Counted from the first letter of the stretch, positions 31,909 to 40,046 are shown. The stretch is DNA of 64,000 nt from Alphaproteobacteria bacterium (GCA_020632955.1 JACKEO010000013.1:62001-126000); one strand, 5' to 3'. The notes: generated by a model from the sequence alone, not told the origin. Numbers and translations: made by a program.

Positions 31909-32763
31909 GTGGGACGACCGAGCGCCCGACCACCGGTCTGGGCCGTGCTCTGCGTGCTCGCGTGCGCGCCCGGCACCGATCCTCTCGATCTGCGTTCCGG
32001 CGACGACGAGACCGCCGACTCCGACGTCGACGACACGGGCGACACCTCGGACGCGTCGGACACCGCCGACAGCGCCCCCCCGGGCGACTCCGGCGACAGC
32101 GCACCGGTCGGCGACAGCGGGGACTCGGGGGACTCCGGCGACAGCGGGGACCCGGGGGACTCCGGCGACAGCGGGGACTCCGGCGACAGCGGGGTCTCCG
32201 GCGACAGCGGGGACTCCGGCGACAGCGGGAACTCGGGGGACTCCGGCGACAGCGGAGACCCCGGCGACAGCGGGGACTCCGGCGACTCCGGCGACAGTGG
32301 AGACTCCGGCGACAGCGGGGACTCCGGCGACTCCGGCCCGTGGTGCACGAGCAGTCCGGCCTCCATCCCCACGAAGGGCACCGTGCGGGTGCCGCTCACG
32401 GTGACGGCCCAGGGCGACGTCGGCACGCTCCGCGTGAGCGTCGAGGGCGAGCACGACTGGGTGTCCGACATCACGATCTCGGTCGCACACGCAGGCGTGA
32501 CCCGCCTGCTCGGCGCCCCCGAGTCGCTCGGGCGCGCGTGCGACGGTCCCGCCGTCATCGACGTGGCCTACGCCGACGCGTACACGAACGCCCTCGACGA
32601 CTGCAACCTCTTCACCTTCGACTACGTGGGCCTGCGCAAGCCACGGCAGTCGCTGTCGGTCTTCACCGGCACGAAGCTGGGCGGCACCTGGACCCTCGTG
32701 GTGACGGACGGCCAGACGAACGACGGGGGCAGGATCGACTGGTGCCTGGAAGCGCTGCCCTAG
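31909..32763 (+). CDS. Lipoprotein with GDS-repeat stalk and P-domain
   Basis: 284 residues from a GTG preceded by GGAGGGGAC. Lipobox VLAC (Cys19). After an acidic spacer comes an array of 25 Gly-Asp-Ser-type tripeptides (residues 68-142), then a domain of about 140 residues resembling the proprotein convertase P-domain: VGTLRVSVEGEHDWVSDITISV, FTFDYVGLRKPRQSLSVF, and GGTWTLVVTDG...IDWCLEAL. P-domains normally sit behind a subtilisin protease; no protease domain is present here or in the neighbouring gene. A role in binding or adhesion is inferred. Adjacent paralogous domain at 32843-34393. Confidence 0.85.
   Translation: MGRPSARPPVWAVLCVLACAPGTDPLDLRSGDDETADSDVDDTGDTSDASDTADSAPPGDSGDSAPVGDSGDSGDSGDSGDPGDSGDSGDSGDSGVSGDSGDSGDSGNSGDSGDSGDPGDSGDSGDSGDSGDSGDSGDSGDSGPWCTSSPASIPTKGTVRVPLTVTAQGDVGTLRVSVEGEHDWVSDITISVAHAGVTRLLGAPESLGRACDGPAVIDVAYADAYTNALDDCNLFTFDYVGLRKPRQSLSVFTGTKLGGTWTLVVTDGQTNDGGRIDWCLEALP
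32110..32334 (+). repeat. 25-copy GDS tripeptide array
   Basis: Twenty-five 9 bp units coding Gly-Asp-Ser, with GDP, GVS and GNS variants. The units use mixed Ser codons (AGC, TCC, TCG), so the array is diverged rather than freshly expanded. It is part of the P-domain lipoprotein stalk. Confidence 0.92.
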
Positions 32764-32808
32764 GACCGGCCGCTCGGGAAAGCTGGTGTGTGCGTGCCAC
32801 CTTTCGGC

Positions 32809-32834
32809 TAGACTCCGCCGGTTCTCCCGGGAGA
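32809..32834 (+). promoter_or_regulatory. TAGACT -10 and TCTCCC/GGGAGA palindrome
   Basis: TAGACT (32809-32814) is a -10-like element. A perfect 12 bp palindrome TCTCCCGGGAGA (32823-32834) follows and contains the ribosome site GGGAG; CCGCCGG occurs on both sides of it (32815-32821 and 32835-32841). The ATG is at 32843. It could act as an operator or mask the ribosome site. Confidence 0.35.
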
Positions 32835-32842
32835 CCGCCGGC

Positions 32843-34393
32843 ATGGTGCGCGCCTCGCTCGTCTGGATCCTGCTCTTCTCGGCGCTCGCGGGCTGCGGGT
32901 CCTTCCAGCCCTTCGTCGCCACCGTGGCGGGCGACACCGATCCCGACGCGGGGGCCGACGACGACGCGGACGCGGGCAACGGCGGCAAGGACAGCGGCAG
33001 CAAGGGCGACAGCGGCGACGGCACCGACGACGGCGACAGCGGCAGCGACGGTCCGGTGTGCGGCGACAAGGTGCAGGAAGGCGACGAGGAGTGCGACGGC
33101 GACGACCTCGACGGCAAGGACTGCACCGACTTCGGCTACCGCGGCGGCACGCTGCGCTGCGTGCACTGCGCCTTCAGCGTGTCCACCTGCAACAACGACG
33201 CGGTGTGCGGCGACGGCGTGCTCGAGGGCGCCGAGGCCTGCGACGGCACCGAGTTCGGAGGCTACACCTGTGCCGACTACGGCTTCGACGCGGGCGACCT
33301 CACCTGCAGCAGCGGCTGCCTGATCACCACCGGCTCGTGCTTCCAGGCCCAGACCTGCGGCGACGGCAAGAAGAACGGCAACGAGGACTGCGACGGCAGC
33401 GATCTCGGCGGCGTCACCTGCGCCACCTACGGCTTCGACTCGGGCACCCCGGGGTGCACCGTGGGCTGCACCCTCGACAGCTCGCCGTGCTTCGACGCCC
33501 CCCGCTGCGGCGACGGCAAGAAGAACGGCACCGACGCCTGCGACGGCACCGACCTGGGCGGCATCACCTGCGCCACCTACGGCTTCGACAGCGGCGCGGT
33601 CACCTGCACCGGAAGCTGCGCGCTCGACGCCAGCGGCTGCTTCGACGCCCCCGAGTGCGGCGACGGCACGAAGAACGGCGCGGAGGGCTGCGACGGCACC
33701 GACCTGGGCGGCGCCACCTGCGGCACCTTCGGCTTCAGCAACGGCACCCTCACCTGCGGCGGCGACTGCGAGCTCGACCTGGCCGGATGCAACAACGACG
33801 CCATCTGCGGCGACGGCGTCCGCAACGGCCTGGACGAGTGCGACGGCACCGACTTCGGCGGCGACACCTGCGGCACCTTCGGCTTCGACGGCGGCAGCCT
33901 GTCGTGCAGCGGCTGCCTGCGGTCCACGGCGGAGTGCTGGAACAACGTGGCCGGCGGAACGTGGTGCCTGGCCACCGGCTTCGACATCCCGTCGGTGGGC
34001 GTGGCCACCCAGTCGGGCGTGGTGCCGGGCCACGGCCCCGTCACGGGCGTCCGCATCACGGTGGAGGGGTACCACAGCTGGCTCGACGACCTCGTGATCT
34101 CGCTGCAGCGCAACGGCGTCACGCGCATCCTCGGCGACCCCGAGTCGCTCACCTGGGAGGAGGAGTGCAGCGGCTACGGCGACATCGACGTGGCCTACCG
34201 CGACTCGTACTCGGGTGATCACCGGGCCTGCGACACCTGGACCTACGACTACGAGGGCAACCTCAAGCCCAAGCAGTCGCTGTCGGCCTTCCACGGCCCG
34301 GAGATGAACGGCACCTGGACCCTGAAGGTCGAGGACACCGACAGCGGCGCGAGCGGCAAGATCACCAAGTGGTGCGTGCAGATCAACCCCTGA
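32843..34393 (+). CDS. Lipoprotein with six CGDG Cys-rich repeats and a P-domain
   Basis: 516 residues. Lipobox LAGC (Cys18), an Asp/Gly/Ser/Lys stalk to about 72, then six tandem repeats of about 48-50 residues. Each starts CGDG..NG.E.CDG and continues LGG.TC.TYGFDSG..TC...C.LD...C, giving roughly six cysteines per unit, probably disulfide-locked and Ca2+-binding. The last 145 residues are a P-domain (VTGVRITVEGYHSWLDDLVISL, YDYEGNLKPKQSLSAF, NGTWTLKVED) closely matching that of the preceding gene. The pair probably arose by duplication of the P-domain with exchange of the stalk. Surface display likely, ligand unknown. Confidence 0.87.
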   Translation: MVRASLVWILLFSALAGCGSFQPFVATVAGDTDPDAGADDDADAGNGGKDSGSKGDSGDGTDDGDSGSDGPVCGDKVQEGDEECDGDDLDGKDCTDFGYRGGTLRCVHCAFSVSTCNNDAVCGDGVLEGAEACDGTEFGGYTCADYGFDAGDLTCSSGCLITTGSCFQAQTCGDGKKNGNEDCDGSDLGGVTCATYGFDSGTPGCTVGCTLDSSPCFDAPRCGDGKKNGTDACDGTDLGGITCATYGFDSGAVTCTGSCALDASGCFDAPECGDGTKNGAEGCDGTDLGGATCGTFGFSNGTLTCGGDCELDLAGCNNDAICGDGVRNGLDECDGTDFGGDTCGTFGFDGGSLSCSGCLRSTAECWNNVAGGTWCLATGFDIPSVGVATQSGVVPGHGPVTGVRITVEGYHSWLDDLVISLQRNGVTRILGDPESLTWEEECSGYGDIDVAYRDSYSGDHRACDTWTYDYEGNLKPKQSLSAFHGPEMNGTWTLKVEDTDSGASGKITKWCVQINP

Positions 34394-34408
34394 TCCGCGC
34401 CCCCGTCG

Positions 34409-35095
34409 TCAGTCCTCCTCGCCGTACACCACCCCCGTGCTGCTCGCGAGCACCACGCTGAGCGCCCCCAGCGACAGCCCCGTCTCGCGCCGCCAGCCGT
34501 TCATCGCCTCCTGCACCGCGGCGAGGGCCTTGCGGGAGGTGGGCGCCTTGTCGACCACGCCGGCCTCCTGAAGCGCCGCCACCACGTCGGAGGTGAGGCG
34601 GAAGCTGTCCTTGCCGAGCATGCGCAGCACCCAGGGGCCGGTGTCGCCGCCCAGCCGGTCGCCCCCCTCCTTCAGCGCCGCCCACAGACCCACCACGTCG
34701 TCGTCGGGCCAGTCGGCCACCCAGCGCCCGAAGGAGCCGTGCGCCGCCGCCACCTCCTGCACGAAGCGGGCGTTCGCCACGGTGCAGAGCACCTTGGGGC
34801 GGTTGCGCACGATGCGGGCGTCGGCACAGAGCGCGGCGATGCCCTCCGCGTCGAGCGCCGCCACCCAGGCCGGGTCGAAGCCGTGGAAGGCCTCCTCGAA
34901 GCCCTCCCACTTGGCGCGGATCACCTTCCAGCGGAAGCCCGCCGCGAAGACGCGCTCGGCGATCGCGGCGAGGGCGCGGTGGTCGGGCAGGGCACGCAGC
35001 TCGGCCACGGTGCGCACCACGGGGAAGCGCGACCGCAGCGCCTCCTCGCCGTGACGGGTGACGGCGCGGTCCCAGGTGGGCGTGAAGGAGGACAT
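34409..35095 (-). CDS. Tag-like 3-methyladenine DNA glycosylase, divergent
   Basis: 228 residues. The helix-hairpin-helix core resembles Tag (DNA-3-methyladenine glycosylase I): FRWKVIRAKWEGFEEAFHGFDP, then DARIVRNRPKVLCTVANARF and GSFGRWVADW. Typical Tag has an N-terminal Cys and an NEWGVP block and a C-terminal His/Cys that together hold a zinc; none of these is seen here, and the C-terminal 80 residues are unlike Tag. It may therefore be an altered-specificity or inactive relative. Cytoplasmic. Convergent with the P-domain gene. Confidence 0.75.
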   Translation of the reverse strand: MSSFTPTWDRAVTRHGEEALRSRFPVVRTVAELRALPDHRALAAIAERVFAAGFRWKVIRAKWEGFEEAFHGFDPAWVAALDAEGIAALCADARIVRNRPKVLCTVANARFVQEVAAAHGSFGRWVADWPDDDVVGLWAALKEGGDRLGGDTGPWVLRMLGKDSFRLTSDVVAALQEAGVVDKAPTSRKALAAVQEAMNGWRRETGLSLGALSVVLASSTGVVYGEED

Positions 35096-35170
35096 GTCGG
35101 GCTCCGGGTCGTGCCCCTCCCTACCCCCCACTCGGGGGAGGCGAGCACCCTCCGGGCTGCGCTACCATGC

Positions 35171-35185
35171 GGGGACGGAGTCCCC
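35171..35185 (+). promoter_or_regulatory. Start-codon hairpin with ribosome site in the loop
   Basis: GGGGAC (35171-35176) pairs perfectly with GTCCCC (35180-35185), leaving a GGA loop; the second arm abuts the ATG at 35186. The only purine-rich ribosome site for this gene (GGAG) lies across the loop and stem, so folding would hinder initiation. Confidence 0.45.
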
Positions 35186-36229
35186 ATGCCGATCCGACGC
35201 TCCTCCCTCCTGCTGCTGGCCGCCACCGGCCTCCTCGTGGCGTGCACCCCCGACGGCGGCGAGCCCACCAAGCCCGGCGACGACTCCGACGGCACCGCCG
35301 ACGACGACACCTCGCCGGGTGACGACCGCGACGACACGGGCGCCGGGCCCGACTCCAGCGACACGGCGGACTCGAGCGACACCTCCGACACGGGCGACAC
35401 CGGCGACTCCGCCGCGCCCGTCACGCCGGTGGCCTGCCATCCCCTCGATCCGCTCGAGGCGGTCGCCACCGCGTGGGTGCGGACCTACCAGCTGCAGGTC
35501 GAGGACGGCGCGAAGACGGGCACCGAGACCCACACCGCGGGCGGCGTGCAGCCCGTGCCGACGCAGCTCGAAGCCACCGCCAAGGCCAACGGCCGTCCGC
35601 TGTACGCGAACACCACCGTGGTGAAGACCTCCGGCGCCGCGGGCATCTCCACCACCACCCGGTGGCTCGGCTGCGACGGCGCGCAGGACCCGTCCGCCCT
35701 GGAGCTCGCCGAGACGGTCGAGCGGGGCAGCCACACCACCCACAGCATGGCCCGGTCCGACAGCCCCTACCTGCCCACGGAGGGCGAGACGCGCGCCTCC
35801 TTCCAGCCCAACTGGACCCATGAGGTGGCGCACCGCGTGCGGTGGCCCGGCGGGCCGGGCTGCGGCATCAGGAGCGCCACGCGCGTGATCCAGTCCCAGC
35901 ACGCCGGCCTCGGCTGGGAGCAGGTCACCACGCCGGGCACCGGCACCATCGATGCCTGGCACCTCTCGCTCCTCGTCGACCAGACGTTCGCCGAGGACGC
36001 GAGCTTCCCGAATCCCCTGTGTCTCGTGAGCGCGACCTTCTACGAGGACTTCTTCGGCGTCGGCACCTACAACCCGGCGGACGGCGGGTTCGTGCGCCTC
36101 AAGTCCGACCAGTGGTGGGTGCCCGGCCTCGGCATGGTGAAGGAGGTGGTGGTCGACGCCGACGCGTCGTCCACCGTGCTGGAGGAGCGCGTGCTCACCA
36201 GCTGCACGGGCCTGCCCGGCTGTCTGTAG
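35186..36229 (+). CDS. Lipoprotein of unknown function
   Basis: 347 residues. Lipobox LVAC (Cys20), then about 55 residues of Asp/Ser/Thr stalk (DTADSSDTSDTGDTGDS). The mature domain is beta-rich with few features: a TTRWLGCDGA segment, GPGCGIRSATRVI, and a C-terminal TSCTGLPGCL giving a Cys pair. It resembles lipoproteins of Myxococcota that I cannot assign to a family. Preceded by a perfect hairpin at the start codon. Confidence 0.7.
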   Translation: MPIRRSSLLLLAATGLLVACTPDGGEPTKPGDDSDGTADDDTSPGDDRDDTGAGPDSSDTADSSDTSDTGDTGDSAAPVTPVACHPLDPLEAVATAWVRTYQLQVEDGAKTGTETHTAGGVQPVPTQLEATAKANGRPLYANTTVVKTSGAAGISTTTRWLGCDGAQDPSALELAETVERGSHTTHSMARSDSPYLPTEGETRASFQPNWTHEVAHRVRWPGGPGCGIRSATRVIQSQHAGLGWEQVTTPGTGTIDAWHLSLLVDQTFAEDASFPNPLCLVSATFYEDFFGVGTYNPADGGFVRLKSDQWWVPGLGMVKEVVVDADASSTVLEERVLTSCTGLPGCL

Positions 36230-36248
36230 GGAAGGGGCGCGACGCCGG

Positions 36249-37439
36249 TCAGAAGCACATCGACGAGCAGGTGCCGCCGATGCGCGGGCAGACCTCGCCC
36301 GACGTGGCGCGCGACCGCTCCGTCCACACGTCGGCCGCGGGATCGTAGGTCCAGACGTCGTCGAGGTTGCCGCAGTCGGCCTTGCCGCCGAAGATCATGA
36401 GCTCGCCCTCGGCCCACACCGCCACCCCCGCCTCGCGGCGCTCCGGGCTCTCGGGGTCCACCAGGGTGAAGTCGGCGGGGAAGTCGCAGAAGCCGTTCGC
36501 GGGCTGGTTGTGGACGTCGCCCTCGCGCACCTGGGTCCACTTCCCCGTGCCCAGGCCGAAGGCCCAGATCTGGTTGGTGTTCCCGAGCTCGCCGTCGTCG
36601 TGGCCGGCCCAGAGCAGCAGGCGGTCGCGCTCCGCGTCGTGCACCAGGTCGGCCCAGATGCGGCCGCGGGGGGCCTTGCCGCTGCCGTCATGCAGCTCGG
36701 TCCACGAGCCCGTGGCCACGTCGAGCGACCACAGGTCGGCCATGAACGAGCCCACCAGGGCGTCGGAGCCGCCGCCGCCGAAGACGTAGAGGTGGCCGTC
36801 GTCCGCGGCGGCCGCGGCGTAGGTGCGGGGCACGGGATTGCCCTTCGTGGTGAGCTTCGACCAGCTCTCGGTGGCCAGGTCGAGCACCCACACGTCGTTG
36901 CGCGGGGCGATCACGGCGCCGTCGGTGGAGTCGTTGCCGCCCCAGATCACGAAGCGGTCGCCGAAGACCGCGCCCACGTGGTCGAAGCGCGCGGGAGGCC
37001 CCTCGCCCTTCAGCTTGCGCCACGTGTCGGTGGCCAGATCGAGCACCCAGGTGTCCTTGCGGACCGTGTACGCGCCCGAGTCGCCCGCCCGGAAGCGCCC
37101 GCCGTGGAGCACGAGCTGCTGACGGGTGGTGTCGTGGCCCACCGCGGCACGGGCCCGGGCGGAGGGCTTGTCGCCCTTCACCTGCACCTCGCCGAAGGCC
37201 TCGCAGGCCGTGTGGAAGGCCCAGAGGTCGTCGAGCAGATCGGTGGCACCCACGGCGCAGTTCTCGGGGATCGCCTCGTTGCCCCCGAAGAGCAGCAGGC
37301 GCTGGCGCGGACCATCCCAGATGCCCTCCAGCTCGCCGCGCCCGGCGGGCACCGCGGCCGCCAGCGTGGTGCAGTCCACCGACGAGGTGGCGGCGGTGCC
37401 GCAGGCGGCGAGGCCGAGGAGCAGCAGCAGACGGGTCAT
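36249..37439 (-). CDS. Kelch-repeat lipoprotein
   Basis: 396 residues. Lipobox LAAC (Cys13). At least five Kelch-type blades can be seen from the recurring pattern LLLFGG...W.LDLAT.TW: RLLLFGGNEAI, QLVLHGGRF, RFVIWGGNDS, HLYVFGGGGSD, LLLWAGHDD and ELMIFGGKAD, with DLATDTWRKL, DLATESWSKL, DVATGSWTEL and DPAADVWTE closing them. This gives a beta-propeller for protein or glycan binding; some Kelch propellers bind copper. Cysteines at the C-terminus (VCPRIGGTCSSMC) may pair. It overlaps the upstream small lipoprotein gene by ATGA, so they form an operon. Confidence 0.86.
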   Translation of the reverse strand: MTRLLLLLGLAACGTAATSSVDCTTLAAAVPAGRGELEGIWDGPRQRLLLFGGNEAIPENCAVGATDLLDDLWAFHTACEAFGEVQVKGDKPSARARAAVGHDTTRQQLVLHGGRFRAGDSGAYTVRKDTWVLDLATDTWRKLKGEGPPARFDHVGAVFGDRFVIWGGNDSTDGAVIAPRNDVWVLDLATESWSKLTTKGNPVPRTYAAAAADDGHLYVFGGGGSDALVGSFMADLWSLDVATGSWTELHDGSGKAPRGRIWADLVHDAERDRLLLWAGHDDGELGNTNQIWAFGLGTGKWTQVREGDVHNQPANGFCDFPADFTLVDPESPERREAGVAVWAEGELMIFGGKADCGNLDDVWTYDPAADVWTERSRATSGEVCPRIGGTCSSMCF

Positions 37440-37909
37440 GGGACCTCCGGGACCAGGAGGTCGACGATGTGCAGGGCCAGCTCGTCCTCGAGGATCCCGT
37501 CGGGACCCTCCAGGGCCACGCGCACGACGGTGTCGCGCTCGTCCAGCTCCTCGGGCTGCGCACCGTAGACCAGGCGCATGCCCCAGGCCAGCCAGCGCCC
37601 GGTGGGCGCGTCGCAGCGGAAGGTGACGGGCACGACGACCCGCGCGAGCTCCACGTCGTCGAGGGTGCCCGTGAGGGTGGCGAGCACACGGTCGGTCTGC
37701 ACGAGGCCGGTGGCCGCGAGCCCGACGTCGAGGTGGTAGCCGCCCTGCGGGCCGTGCACGAGCAGCGCGTCGTCCCCGTCGTCCATGGGCACGAAGGCGT
37801 CCTCGCCCGAGCCCAGCTGCACGCCCGCCTCGGAGGAGGCGCACAGGTCGGCCTCGGCCTCGGCGCAGGCCACGATGCACGCCAGGACCGGGATCCAGAG
37901 GCTCCGCAT
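37436..37909 (-). CDS. Small lipoprotein paired with the Kelch protein
   Basis: 157 residues. Lipobox IVAC (Cys15). The mature part is a single predicted beta domain (FVPMDDGDDALLVHGPQGGYHLDVGL, VVVPVTFRCDAPTGRWLAWGMRLVY). No family recognised; the GPQGGYH.D segment hints at a sandwich fold of the Ig type. Its stop overlaps the Kelch gene start (ATGA), so the two proteins are made together and may interact. Confidence 0.74.
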   Translation of the reverse strand: MRSLWIPVLACIVACAEAEADLCASSEAGVQLGSGEDAFVPMDDGDDALLVHGPQGGYHLDVGLAATGLVQTDRVLATLTGTLDDVELARVVVPVTFRCDAPTGRWLAWGMRLVYGAQPEELDERDTVVRVALEGPDGILEDELALHIVDLLVPEVP

Positions 37910-37996
37910 CGGCGCCTCCTATCTCCGTCGGCTCCCGACTGCGCGGAGGGCGCACCCACCGGGTAGGGTGAGGCGGGCACGGGAGGAGGAGACCGC

Positions 37997-39211
37997 ATGC
38001 GACGCATGATCGCGATCGCCCTGCTCGCGCTGGGCTGTCCGGAGCCGGACGGCGCGCGGGACCGGGACACCGTCGACGACGAGGTCGACACCGTCACCGT
38101 GGCCTGCTTCCGCCTGATCTCCGGCGACGTCGTGCGGCTGCCGCACCAGCCCATCGAGATCCAGCCGGTGGCCCAGCTGGCCTTCGAGGACGAGCCGGTC
38201 CCCCCCGACTGCCTGCCGTCGGACGGCGTGCGGGCGGTGGAGGCGCTCGCCGCCCTGTACTGGACCCCCGTGGTGCAGCGGGACGGCAGCGACGTGCCCG
38301 TGGCCCTGGTGTCCTTCGACGACGACCCCACCCTCGCCTGGTACCTGCCCGAGGGGGGGTGGGAGCCCGGGGACTACCGGGTGGTGGGCGTGGTCGAGCG
38401 TCCCCAGCTGGTGCTGGACGAGCCCTTCACGGTGGGCGCGCGGGCACCCGTGGGCGACCTGCAGGACCTCGCCGGCAAGGCCTTCCGCATCGACCGCGGC
38501 ATCGGCGACGCGCACGGCGCCGGCGGAATCGTCGGGGCGGTGGTCTCCACCAGCAGCGCCCTGCTCTTCGGCGAGCCCACCGAGGCGGGCCTGCCCTTCG
38601 AGGGCGTGCGCACCGACCTCGACGAGCCGTGCACCGTGGTGGCGGGCGTGCTGGCGCCCGAGGGCGACCTGCTGGTGTGGATGCCCGGCGACCTCGAGGT
38701 GCCCACGCAGCCCGGCCCCCTCGTGATCGAGCGCCCACGCATCACGATCGCACGACCCGCCGTCACCCCGCCGGGCTTCGACGGCGAGCTGTCGGGCATG
38801 GTGCTCGGCACCACCGACCTGCGGGTGCTCCGCGATCTGCTCGAGCAGGGCTACGCCGACGGCACCTTCGTCGACGACTACTGGGACTACCTCGACATCT
38901 TCGACGCCATCCACGCCTGCCCCGACGGCGAGCTCACGTGTGCGCGCGTGCGCCTGCACGGCATCCGCCTCACGCCGCTGTCGACGGGCTTCGAGCTGCC
39001 GGACGACGGCCTGGGACTCTGCGGCGTGGACCTGCGCGACGCCGCGACGCAGGCCGACATCGAGGTGCGCGAGCTGCTCGCCGCCTGCTCCTGCGCCGGC
39101 ACGCCCTCCCCCGGGACTGCGGGCCTCGCCCTCGGCGCGCTGCTGCTCGGGTGGCGGCGCAGACAGCGCGCGGCCCCGTCGCACGGCGCCGCCCCGTCCC
39201 GCGCGGGCTAG
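37997..39211 (+). CDS. Lipoprotein with MYXO-CTERM-like tail
   Basis: 404 residues. Lipobox LALGC (Cys14), short acidic stalk, and a beta-rich body of unknown family (repeated PVALVSFDDD, EPGDYRVVGV, LVIERPRITIA). The C-terminus has CSCAGTPSPGT, a hydrophobic segment LALGALLLGW and RRRQR, the arrangement of MYXO-CTERM sorting tails (Cys, membrane span, Arg cluster). Such tails are processed in myxobacteria and the protein is then surface-anchored. Having both a lipobox and such a tail is unusual. A further 17 residues follow the RRRQR. Confidence 0.75.
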   Translation: MRRMIAIALLALGCPEPDGARDRDTVDDEVDTVTVACFRLISGDVVRLPHQPIEIQPVAQLAFEDEPVPPDCLPSDGVRAVEALAALYWTPVVQRDGSDVPVALVSFDDDPTLAWYLPEGGWEPGDYRVVGVVERPQLVLDEPFTVGARAPVGDLQDLAGKAFRIDRGIGDAHGAGGIVGAVVSTSSALLFGEPTEAGLPFEGVRTDLDEPCTVVAGVLAPEGDLLVWMPGDLEVPTQPGPLVIERPRITIARPAVTPPGFDGELSGMVLGTTDLRVLRDLLEQGYADGTFVDDYWDYLDIFDAIHACPDGELTCARVRLHGIRLTPLSTGFELPDDGLGLCGVDLRDAATQADIEVRELLAACSCAGTPSPGTAGLALGALLLGWRRRQRAAPSHGAAPSRAG

Positions 39212-39220
39212 CTCCCCGCG
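39202..39220 (+). terminator. Hairpin over the stop codon before mtgA
   Basis: CGCGGG (39202-39207) and CCCGCG (39215-39220) flank a 7-base loop that holds the TAG stop of the upstream gene. No T-tract. It may be a weak terminator or, because the loop has TAGCTC, part of the mtgA promoter. Confidence 0.25.
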
Positions 39221-39244
39221 GAGGCCACGCTGGAGCGTCCGGTC

Positions 39245-40000
39245 ATGCCCAGGTCCCCCGTCCGGCGCCGCCGCACCCGCGCGCTCCGCTGGGGGGCCGG
39301 CCTGCTCGTGACCATCTTCGTCCTCACCACGCTGCTGCCGGTGCTGCTGCTGCGCGTGGTGGACCCGCCCGGCACCCCCACGATGCTGCAGCGGGTGTGG
39401 GCACACCACGCCGAGACCGGCCGGTGGACCTGGGTACGGCAGGCCTCCGTGCCCCTGGCCGCCCAGGGTCCGTGGGTGCCCCGGATGGTGGTGGCGTCGG
39501 AGGACGGCTGGTTCTGGCACCACCACGGCTTCGATCCGCAGCAGATCGCCGCCGCCCTCGACGACGCGGAGCGGGGCAAGGAGCTGCGCGGCGCGTCCAC
39601 GCTCACCCAGCAGCTGGCGAAGAACCTCTTCCTCACCCAGCACCGCCACCCCGCGCGCAAGGCGATCGAGGCCTGGTACACGGTGTGGCTGGAGCTGCTG
39701 CTGCCCAAGGGGCGCATCCTCGAGCTCTACCTGGACGTGGCCGAGACGGGCCCGATGGTCTTCGGCTTCGACGCGGGTGCGCGGCACTGGTTCGGCAAGC
39801 CGCCCGACCGGCTCGATGCGCTGGAGGCGGCCCAGCTCGCGGCCATCCTCCCGTCCCCCCGGCGCTGGACCCCGACGGGCAGGACCGAGCGCGCCCGCAA
39901 GCTCGTGCAGATCCGGGTCCCCTTCCCCGGCGAGCGCGGTTTCGACGCCATGGCCGCCCGCGCACCCTCCGATCTGGGGTGGTCGCAGGTCTGGCGGTAG
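39245..40000 (+). CDS. mtgA: Monofunctional peptidoglycan transglycosylase MtgA
   Basis: 251 residues, the usual MtgA length. One N-terminal membrane span (about residues 14-37) anchors a GT51 glycosyltransferase domain that joins lipid II units into glycan strands on the periplasmic face. The conserved catalytic block EDGWFWHHHGFD has its Glu near residue 86; RGASTLTQQLAKNLFL and KGRILELYLDVAETG follow, including the second catalytic Glu. No transpeptidase domain is present. A hairpin (CGCGGG/CCCGCG, 39202-39220) spans the stop codon of the gene before it, so it may have its own transcript. Confidence 0.95.
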   Translation: MPRSPVRRRRTRALRWGAGLLVTIFVLTTLLPVLLLRVVDPPGTPTMLQRVWAHHAETGRWTWVRQASVPLAAQGPWVPRMVVASEDGWFWHHHGFDPQQIAAALDDAERGKELRGASTLTQQLAKNLFLTQHRHPARKAIEAWYTVWLELLLPKGRILELYLDVAETGPMVFGFDAGARHWFGKPPDRLDALEAAQLAAILPSPRRWTPTGRTERARKLVQIRVPFPGERGFDAMAARAPSDLGWSQVWR

Positions 40001-40046
40001 CGGAAGGCCCCGCGACGGGTCATGCGCGGCCTCCGCGGGAGTCCCC

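Noticed and set aside
32110..32334. CRISPR array or minisatellite
   Set aside because: The 9 bp periodicity is in frame and codes Gly-Asp-Ser; there are no spacers or longer direct repeats.
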